64,000 bases of DNA, taken from Hemibagrus wyckioides (Eukaryota; Chordata; Actinopteri; Siluriformes; Bagridae). Below, piece by piece: positions 55,889 through 64,000 of the stretch. The notes beneath the pieces were generated by a model. The model made no database searches. It had not been told where the DNA came from and saw only the letters and a program-made list of their open reading frames with translations. The position numbers and the translations under genes are program-made. Each line of letters opens with the position of its first letter. Within the stretch, counting starts at the first letter, position 1. The DNA is taken from contig NC_080715.1 of the NCBI RefSeq assembly GCF_019097595.1, positions 954,073 to 1,018,072 on the forward strand. Reading direction: 5' to 3'.

Positions 55889-56100
55889 TCTTCTTATGTG
55901 GACAGACCCTGGTTCTCAACTTGGGTCCCACTCTTAGGACATGTCCTTGTCACAGGTATCTTTCGACAGACACCCCCCTCTTGGGCTGGGGAGTGGCCCG
56001 AGATGGCCACCCTGCCCATGGAATTTAGGAGGGCTTTTGTCTCTCATGGCACTCAGATTGCCTGAAGATGGAGACTATGTTTCTAGTGCTGAAACACTTT
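55889..56100 (+). pseudogene. DIRS1-like piece right of Rex1-D
   Basis: SSYVDRPWFSTWVPLLGHVL matches the 53,077-53,140 piece with about eight base differences over about 58 bp. A GEWPEMATLPMEFRRAFVSH stretch and a stop follow. It marks re-entry into the DIRS1-like element. Confidence 0.65.
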
Positions 56101-56279
56101 TTCCTGAAACTCAGGGGCTACCTTTGGAAGTCCCCTTTATCAATCATTAGGGCGGACTGTATTTGTGCTCTCTGTTCAGGTTGGTGCACCAGATCTGGCC
56201 CTAGGTAGAGATAAGACTTTTCTCACTGAGAGCTTTTTACACACCAGCTCCTAGACTCTGTTCTCCCAACTGAGGTTGT

Positions 56280-56880
56280 TGAGACTATTTTGAACTTTCA
56301 CCTCCTGTGTAATCAGCATTGTCAGGATCTAGTTCACTGCCCTGTTAGTACAGTGTTAGAGTTCCTGCAGACATGCCTCTTTGAGGGCCTATCACCATCT
56401 ACATTGGGGTATACGTGGAATTACTGTGAGTCACGTGCCTCTTCTCTGGTCTCTCACCTCCCGCAGTGTCAAGTTGTCCTGGAGGGGCTTCTCCAAGCCC
56501 CCTTTGAACCAATGGAGTCAGCCTCTGTGGAGTTTCTGACCCTAAGCATGCCTTTCTGCAGGCCTTCTGTTCTCTGTCCCACGAGTTGGCAGAGCAGGAG
56601 AAACTGCACCTGCTGTGCCCAGTTCGGGTTCTTGGGACTTATGTTTATTGCCTTGGTGGCTGCAGCAGAGGCAATTCGGTGCCCAAGCAGCACCTTGTGC
56701 TGGGTAGTAGTAGCTATCTCTAGGGATTACAGCTCGCTCCACTAGTCATATTGCCTTGTTCAGCACCCTGGCAAGGGGCATTTCAGGATGTTATTCAGGA
56801 TGTCAGAACCTTTATTGGGTTCTATAACCTGGACCTGGGCTCCACTCCTGTGTCCTGGGTTGTACAGGGCTAATGATGCT
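56280..56880 (+). pseudogene. DIRS1-like tyrosine recombinase, degenerate
   Basis: N-terminal core-binding part: CQDLVHCPVSTVLEFLQ and LFEGLSPSTLGYTWNY. Then LLQAPFEPMESASVEFL, a frame-shifted AFCSLSHELAEQEKLHLLCP region, and near 56,800 a TFIGFYNLDLGSTP block. The last contains the FY-LD motif that carries the catalytic tyrosine in DIRS-type recombinases. The catalytic Arg and His-x-x-Arg boxes are not clearly preserved. An intact enzyme would insert circular cDNA by site-specific strand exchange. This copy is dead through frameshifts. Confidence 0.75.
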
Positions 56881-56974
56881 CTGCTCCTGGCTTGTTTGTG
56901 CTTTCACAACTTCTGGGACAGATATCTCCCAATGGTGGTGGCATTGGTGTTGGCGTTCCCATTGCGTCAGCCAT

Positions 56975-57063
56975 GACACAGCATCGAGTTCCCTTCTCAG
57001 GGAACTAAAACAGTTTACGTATGTGACCCGGTTCCCTGAGAAGGGAAGGAGATGCTGTGTCGC
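56975..57063. repeat. Terminal palindrome of the DIRS1-like element
   Basis: The left arm 56,975-57,005 (gacacagcatc ... cccttctcagggaac) and the right arm 57,031-57,061 (gttccctgagaaggg ... gatgctgtgtc) are inverted 31-bp copies with three adjacent mismatches around a 25-base loop. The 'gttccctgagaaggga' core is a hallmark of fish DIRS1-like ends. Confidence 0.88.
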
Positions 57064-57200
57064 TAGTCACACCCCGGACGTCCGCTCACGCTTCCTTCAG
57101 ACATGTAGAAGCTGGAGTAATGTGATGTATATGCTCTTTTATGGTCTTGCTGGTGTGTTCCGCTTCATCACATGACCTACCCGAGCCAATAAATCGCCGT

Positions 57201-57384
57201 GATTTCACACAGAGCTTCAAACCTACAGTATTTGTTTCTCTAGATGTTCTTAAATTGATCTTCTGAGAACAGTAGATGTGTTCATCCTTGATTCAGAAGG
57301 GGTTTATCAGAGCATAATAGAACCAACTTCTAATGGAAGCCACACTCTTGGTCTCATTCTAACATTCGAATTAAATATAGAAAA
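57201..57384. other. Short unassigned segment
   Basis: Between the DIRS1-like element and the next Tc1 copy. A TTCATCCTTGATTCAGAAGG-like stretch is present and no family is recognised. Confidence 0.4.
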
Positions 57385-58262
<878 letters not shown>

Positions 58263-58263
58263 A

Positions 58264-60090
58264 AATTCAAATTTTATTTGTCACATACATAATGGTACAC
58301 AATATGATATGCAGTGAAATGCATGAAAAAGGAAAAGAAATAAGGACAGAAAAAAAGACAAGGATAAAATATAAAATATAAAAATACGAAATATAAAATA
58401 TAAAAACTACAAGTTCACAGTAGGTAAATAAAAATAAAATATAAATAAAGTAAGGTAGGGTATATATGTACTGTATATAGAATATGTATATAAAATATAG
58501 AATATATATAAATAAATGTAAAATGTAACAACTGTATTATACAGAATTATATAATACACAATACATACAATAATAAATGTTATTGTTGTTATTGTAATGT
58601 TAATAAGGTTATGCCTGATCTGTGTATTGTCACACACAGGGATGAATATAAAGAAAGAGTAAAAAGGAAAAATTGAAAGTGTGGACATGAAAAATAGGGG
58701 ATATAGTTAAGAATATATAGGGAAAAGTAGGGAAAATTAAATGGTAGAAATCACAAACAAACATAACTTGAAAGTCAAGTGTCAGATATGCATATGCAAA
58801 TATATGTCTATGTATGTATATATACAGTAGATATACTGTATATGTATATAATATAATATATATATGTAGTATCAATCAATATAGCAGTAAATATTATAAA
58901 TAATGAAAAATAAAATAAAATAAAAATAATAATAATAAAAACTAAATATAAAAAAAACAAATATAAAAACAAAAATATAATACACTAATATAATACAGTA
59001 CAATATAGTTTATATATATATATATATATATATAGTATATGTGAAAAATAGAACAATATGCATAAATATATATGTAGACTCTATAATATATAGAAGATAT
59101 AGTATATGCATATATGTAGATGAAAAGGTCAACTTTGAAATGGTGTAGCAAATGAATATACAGTATGTACAGTGTGCATATGTAAGATAAATATATAAAT
59201 ATATATGTAGATGTCTATAGGCAAGTATAAATGTCCAATTGATCAGGGAGTAAAGTGACAGTGCAGTGTGCACACAAAGATGTACAGAGAAGATGTACAG
59301 TGAGAGTGTTATTGTGTGTACAGAGTAGAGCAGAGTACAAAGTAGTGCAATTATTGCATGTGAAACAACCAGCTGAGGTAGAATGTCATGTCGTGTGTGA
59401 ATATGTCCAGAAAGTCCAGGTTCTAGGTGTTCTGGTTGAGGGCCCGAATGGCCTGTGGGAAGAAGCTCCTCCTCATTCTCTCTGTGTTTGCCTTCAAGGA
59501 ACGGAAATGTTTCCCTGACCGCAACAGAGAGAAGAGTCCATTGTTGGGATGACTGAGGTCCTTCATTATCTTCCTGGCTTTGGTCCAGCACCGCTTGCTG
59601 TATATAGTGTCCAGGTCAGGAAGCTTGGTGCGGATGGTACGCTCGGCCGCTAGCACCACCCTCTGGAGAGCTTGCCTGTCCTGTTTGGTGCTGTTCCCAA
59701 ACCAGGCTGTGATACTTCCCGTCAGGAAGCTCTCAGTGGTGCAGGTGTAGAATGTCTTTAGCAGCTTTGAGGGCAGTTTAAAGTCCTTCAGGCGTCTGAG
59801 ATGATAAAGACGCTGCCGGGCCTTCTTCACCAGGGTGTTAACGTGACAGGACCAAGTCAGGTCCTGTGTGATGTAAACACCTAGGTACCAGAAACTGTCC
59901 ACTCTTTCCACTGGGGTCCTGTTGATAGTGAGGGGCTGGTAATTCCTCTCCTGTTTTGTGCTAAAGTCCACTATCAGCTCCTTAGTCTTGCTGATGTTCA
60001 GGAGGAGATTGTTGACCTGGCACCATGTCTCCAGGTTTTTAATCTCCTCTAGGTAGGCCGTCTCGTCGTTATTGGAGATAACGTTATTGG
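58264..60090 (-). mobile_element. Rex1/Babar-like copy E, distinct subfamily
   Basis: The 3' end is at 58,264, with 'ttcaaattttatttgtcaca' the reverse of the TGACAAATAAAATTTGAA tail. The 3' UTR, 58,264-59,420, is unusually AT-rich with TA arrays (59,020-59,035), then comes the C-terminal ORF. It is 5'-truncated near 60,090. The tail relates it to the fragment at 4,568-5,025 and not to copies A, C and D. Confidence 0.85.
59423..60090 (-). pseudogene. Rex1-E reverse transcriptase C-terminal ORF
   Basis: From 60,090: ETAYLEEIKNLETWCQVNNL, LLNISKTKELIVDFST, PLTINRTPVERVDSFWYLGV, YITQDLTWSCHVNTLVKKAR, RLYHLRRLKDFKLPSKL, GSITAWFGNSTKQDRQALQR and MRRSFFPQAIRALNQNT, then stop. The frame is intact for about 220 codons. 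The catalytic palm lies upstream of the truncation and is missing. Confidence 0.88.
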
Positions 60091-60540
60091 AGATGAATGT
60101 TACTTATACATAACATATGCACTATGCCACACCATGACAAACAAATAATTCAATTCAATTTATTTTGTATAGCACCTTTTACAATAAACATTGTCTCAAA
60201 GCAGATTTACAAAAGAAGAGAAACAGAGAAAGGGGAGGGGAAAAAATGAAATTAAAAATATTTTTTTTAAAAAACCCTAGAAATAAGAATAAATTATTAA
60301 ATTAAATTATTAAACTGTTTTATTTTATCTCTAATGAGCAAGTCTGTGGCGACGGTGGCAAGGAAAATCTCCCTGGGATGATATGAGGAAGAAACCTTGT
60401 GAGGAACCAGGCTCAGAAGGGAACCCATCCTCATTTGGGTGACACTAAACAGCAAATAATGTAACTGTAGCTGATTAATGTCCTTTCTACAACAGACTTG
60501 TGAGGGTGGTAAGATGACAGCATCCAAACATCCCAAGTTG

Positions 60541-60592
60541 AAAGTGTGAATTTCCCTTTGGGATGAATAAAGTATCTATCTATCTCTCTATC
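60541..60592 (+). mobile_element. Tail of another LINE inside the L2-C 3' UTR
   Basis: 'tgtgaatttccctttgggat' then gaataaagtatctatctatc. This AATAAA plus TATC-repeat ending is a common fish LINE terminus. Too short for family assignment. Confidence 0.55.
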
Positions 60593-60649
60593 AGCACACC
60601 AAACACTCTATGCTCATGAACCTTCCAGATCTGCTCCTTTACCTAAGAA

Positions 60650-61236
60650 CTATATATTAAAAGCTTGACTAAACAAATGTGTCTTCAGCCTAGACTTAAA
60701 CACTGAGACTGTGTCTGAATCCCCAACACTAATTGGAAGGCTGTTCCATAACTGTGGGGCTTTGAAAGAGAAAGCTCTGCCCCCTGCTGTAGCCTTTGCT
60801 ACTTGAGGTACTACCAAGTAACCTGCACCCTTTGATCGGAGTAGGCGTGGCGGATCATAAAAGACTAAAAGATCGCTCAGGTACTGTGGCGCGAGACCAT
60901 TTAGTGCTTTATAGGTTAGTAACAGTATTTTATAATCAATGTGAAATTTGACTGGGAGCCAATGTAGTGTGGCTAAAATAGGAGTGATGTGTTCATATCT
61001 TCTGGTTCTAGTTAGGACTCTAGCTGCTGCATTCTGGACTAACTGGAGCTTGTTTCTGCTCCTACTGGAACATCCAGACAGTAAGACATTACAATAATCC
61101 AACCTAGACCTAATTTTTCTGCATCATGAAGCGACATCATATTTCTTGTCTTAGCGATATTCCTAAGATGGAAGAAGGCTACCCGAGTGATATTATCTAC
61201 ATGAGCTTCAAATGAAAGACCAGAATCAATAATCAC
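60650..61236 (-). pseudogene. L2-C reverse transcriptase C-terminal part
   Basis: [40 protein letters not shown], a frameshift near 61,105, then [52 protein letters not shown] and LWNSLPISVGDSDTV. Complete to the natural stop. A short deletion sits at the frameshift where other copies have LVHAFVISRL. Confidence 0.88.
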
Positions 61237-61247
61237 ACCAAGATCTT

Positions 61248-62554
61248 TTACTGCTGGACAAGATAAAAAACCAAAAGACCATCCACCATTACTCTGTAAT
61301 CAGAAAGCTCACTTCTAACCGCCTGTGGTCCTAGTACAAGCACCTCTGTCTTGTCCGAATTAAGCAGGAGGAAGTTAGTGGCCATCCAATGTCTAATGTC
61401 CTTTACACATTCTTCTATCTTAATAAGCTGGTGTCTCTCATCTGAATTCGCTGAAACATATAGCTGTGACAAAGACAGCAGGAGAGGGCTGTTCCTTTAA
61501 CACCAACAACATGTTCTAGTCTATCAAGTAGAACAGTGTGGTCAATAGTGTCAAAAGCTGCACTATGGTCCAGTAGCACCAGTAAGGAGACACAACCCTG
61601 ATCAGAAGCCAGTAACAGGTCATTGACCACTTTAACCAGTGCTGTCTCTGTGCTATGATGAGGCCTAAATCCTGACTGATACATTTCATAAATGTTATTT
61701 CTATGCAGGTCTGAACATAACTGCTGAGCTACAGCCTTTTCTAGGATCTTGGAGATAAAGGGCAGGTTTGATATCGGTCTATAGTTAGACAGCTGACCGG
61801 GGTCGAGGTCCGGTTTTTTAATCAAGGGTTTGATAACTGCTAGCTTAAAGGATTTAGGCACATAGCCAGTGTTTAGAGAAGAATTTATGATTTTTAGAAG
61901 GGGTTCAGTAGCTACTGGTAATATCTGTTTAAGGAAAGATGTTGGTAAAGGATCTAGGATGCAGGTAGAAGATTTTGAAGAAGAAATTAGTGAAATTAGA
62001 TCAGGCTCTTGAAGTGGAGTGAAGCACTCTAAGCTCTGATCAGAAATAGTTATATTATCTAAAGGATTATCTATCAAATAATATGGTTTTAAATTAATAG
62101 TCTGAATTTTTTGCCTGATATTGTCAATTTTTTCATTGAAAAAATTCATGAAATCATTGCTGCTAAATGTAGATGGTGTGCGCTTTGCTACAGTGGTTTT
62201 ACTCCTAGTTAGTTTTGCTACAGTGCTAAATAAAAATTTTGGATTGTTTTTGTTATCTTCGATTAGGGCAGAGAGATACGCTGATCTAGCAGCACTAAGA
62301 GAATTTTTGTATCTCAGAAGGCTTTCCTTCCACGCAATCTGGAATACTGCTAATTTAATTTCATTCCATTTACGTTCTAGTTTCCTAGCTGATTGTTTTA
62401 AAGCTCGTGTGTGGTCGTTGTACCACGGTGCTAGTTTCTTCTCTTTTATTATTTTCCATTTAAGTGGAGCTACAGTGTCTGGGGTGTTCCGAAACCTTGA
62501 CTCCAGGTAATCAGTCGCCTTATCAAGTTCTGTGGGTTCGGAAGGTGAACCCAC
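61248..62554 (-). pseudogene. L2-C reverse transcriptase N-terminal and palm part
   Basis: From 62,554: SEPTELDKATDYLESRF, LAPWYNDHTRALKQSARKLE, NNPKFLFSTVAKLT, FFNEKIDNIRQKI, CILDPLPTSFLKQILP, AVIKPLIKKPDLDPGQLSNY, RPISNLPFISKILEKAVAQQ, YQSGFRPHHSTETAL and VLLDHSAAFDTIDH (first Asp). An internal deletion near 61,480 then joins GVKGTALS to SQLYVSANSDERHQL, removing the PQGSVLGP and YADD boxes. The linker and fingers are well preserved, but without the DD pair the enzyme is dead. Confidence 0.9.
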
Positions 62555-62615
62555 GCAAGATAATTCTGGGAGACTACTGGTAAATCTCTGAGTGATGACT
62601 CTTTGCAGCTAGCAG

Positions 62616-63309
62616 ACGGTTGGATTAACCTGCTTGTCTGCTCCCTGGCCCTGGCCTTGGATTGTCACAGAATAACTAGATCTGCTTTAAGACTATGTGC
62701 TATGCTGCAAGAAATTTTCATGTCTGCTCCAGCAGAGAGGTTCATCAATAGTCTTCTAGAATTATTTTCTAAGAACGGATCACCATCTTACCTTACAGAC
62801 CTGAATATAAGAAATGAACCTTTTAAAATCCCTCACAGAATCTCACCACTGCTCCTTGCAATTACCACTGCATAAACCTTTCCCTTTAGCCAACTCAGCA
62901 TGGGCCCTGGTGAATTCCAGAAGAAGATCAGGGCAAGCTACTCAAATAATACCACAGAGATTGTCCTCACACTGAGGGATGGCCCACCTTACACTTATGA
63001 AGGTATATCAAGAGCTGTGCCTCAAGTTGGTAACTTAAGTCATTACACATACTATCCCTGTCCACTGGAGGGCACTCTCCTCAGAATTCTGACCTACTTT
63101 CCACACCAGAATTTAATTTACACTGATTTTTGCCTAAATCTATGTAACAAGTTAGACCCCTTGCTGTTGTCATTTTTTGATCAGACCTTTTATGTGTTTG
63201 ACACTTATCTAGATGACCATTTTTATCCAGACTTCTTTGCCTTTTTGTTTGCATTCTACTTTCTAGTGTTTTGAACTTTTCCTTTTTACCTTACTGTGAA
63301 ATCTTCATG
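62616..63309. other. Unclassified sequence, no gene recognised
   Basis: Plus-strand frames at 62,603-62,875 and 62,900-63,274 (MGPGEFQKKIRASYSNNTTE onward) are of mixed composition but match no family known to me. Sandwiched between two L2 copies, they may be debris of an unrecognised element. Confidence 0.4.
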
Positions 63310-64000
63310 AAGCAGAACACAACTGAAGCTGGCATAATCTCTAGATGCCTCGAGATGGGTAGAAAAATTTATTTGTATAGTGTTAAAAAAATATTAGCAA
63401 GCACTAGATGATAGTGTGCATTTAATCAGTACTGGAGCACTAGGTTATAGGGTGTAGTATGTGTATACCTGGGTAAAGAGATATGTCTTTAATCTACATT
63501 TAAACAGGGAGAGTTGAGCCCCAAACACTAACCCTAACACTTTACCCTCTTTAATGGACTTTGTTATTCTAGGAACAACCAGAGTTTTGTGATCTCAAAA
63601 AAACTTGACAGATTGTAACGTGTTAGAAGACTCGTTACATATGTTGGAGCTAAACCATTTAAAGCCTTGTACATAAGTAGTGCTAGTTTGTAACTGATTC
63701 TAAACTTAACAGGTAGCCAGTGCAGGGATGATAACAACTCGCTGGCGGCTGCATTCTGGACTAACTGTAGCTTGTTTATTGAAGATGCAGGACAAACACC
63801 TAGTAATGCATTACAGTAGTCCAGTCTGGAGGTCAGGAATGCATGAACTAGTTTTTCTGCATCAGATACAGATAAAATGTTCCTAAGCTTGGCAATATTT
63901 CTAAGATGGAAGAAGGCTGTTTTTGTAATATTAGAAATATGATTGTTGCTGTCTAATAATACACCCAGGTCTTTCACTGTTGAGCTAGTAGTAACAGTAC
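63310..64000 (-). mobile_element. L2-type LINE copy D, runs off the window edge
   Basis: Same subfamily as L2-A. The 3' UTR has 'gcactagatgatagtgtgca' and 'taaagagatatgtcttt'. The ORF (63,564-63,977) reads VKDLGVLLDS-type (here [20 protein letters not shown]), [40 protein letters not shown] and [21 protein letters not shown] deletion removes the [16 protein letters not shown] stretch. It continues beyond 64,000. Confidence 0.88.

Larger units (their letters stand above)
51680..57200 (+). mobile_element. DIRS1-like tyrosine-recombinase retroelement, split by nested insertions
   Basis: Parts in order: a gag-like region (51,772-52,900), rearranged RNase H-proximal and reverse transcriptase pieces (53,050-53,325), the Rex1-D insertion (53,326-55,888), then an RNase H-proximal piece (55,889-56,100), a tyrosine recombinase (56,280-56,880) and a terminal palindrome (56,975-57,063). 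DIRS elements integrate with a tyrosine recombinase rather than an integrase and leave no target duplication. This copy is heavily mutated and lacks most of the reverse transcriptase. Exact outer borders are uncertain. Confidence 0.8.
60148..62615 (-). mobile_element. L2-type LINE copy C, longest L2 in the window
   Basis: The 3' end is at 60,148 with AATTCAATTCAATTTATTTTGTATAG-type tail (seen in reverse). The 3' UTR runs to about 60,645 and is interrupted by a short foreign LINE tail (60,541-60,592). The ORF then extends up to about 62,615, where an ITQRFTSSLPELSCVGS frame marks the 5' truncation in the endonuclease-RT linker. Confidence 0.88.

Noticed and set aside
62900..63274. 124-codon frame between L2-C and L2-D as a host gene
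   Set aside because: No family recognised, surrounded by LINE debris, and its C-terminal part is aromatic-rich and likely spurious.

Overview
The window looks like non-coding, repeat-packed DNA from a ray-finned fish. The evidence is the mixture of element families: several Tc1-type transposons, Rex1/Babar-like, Rex3/RTE-like and L2 non-LTR retrotransposons, a DIRS1-like tyrosine-recombinase retroelement with the typical fish terminal palindrome, a tRNA-derived SINE, and very long CA/GT and CACT arrays. The SINE resembles sequences I associate with catfishes and relatives, but that placement is tentative. I find no convincing host protein-coding gene. Every recognisable coding segment belongs to a mobile element, and all are truncated, frameshifted or interrupted.

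Layout. Bases 1-5,823 hold unique AT-rich sequence, a deleted Tc1 copy (3,151-3,835) and an AT-rich LINE 3' tail (4,568-5,025). Bases 5,824-11,256 are a 5.4-kb CACT/CATCACT satellite. A Rex1-like LINE (minus strand, 11,257-15,428) lies inside that satellite, which resumes at 15,445-15,531. That LINE holds an L2 insertion (14,098-15,330) and a 32-bp minisatellite grown inside its own ORF. Two arrays of one 31-bp unit follow, at about 16.8-17.7 kb and 25.3-28.5 kb. Both run into an L2 3' tail, and the larger one has a second, inverted tail on its other side. Between them are a tRNA-Ala pseudogene and a SINE. Bases 29.7-31.2 kb are a duplicated CA array plus spacer, and 32.5-32.8 kb is a long GT array.

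Bases 33.5-35.3 kb hold two different Tc1-type elements side by side, and a third Tc1 type is at 40.1-40.9 kb. From 42.4 kb to the right edge the window is almost continuous LINE and retroelement debris: an old plus-strand LINE, Rex1-B, L2-B, a Rex1 copy with head-to-head halves (Rex1-C), a Rex3 copy, a DIRS1-like element split by Rex1-D which is itself split by a 1,006-bp solo LTR, a Tc1 copy split by a second solo LTR of 422 bp, Rex1-E, L2-C and L2-D.

The main biological content is therefore a record of nested insertion and of tandem repeats arising from retroelement sequence. The points most worth following are the minisatellites born from LINE sequence, the insertion nests with readable target-site duplications, and the head-to-head Rex1 copy that fits a twin-priming product. 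I see no new defence, metabolic or regulatory system, and I do not claim one. Percent identities and family names are from reading by eye and were not computed.
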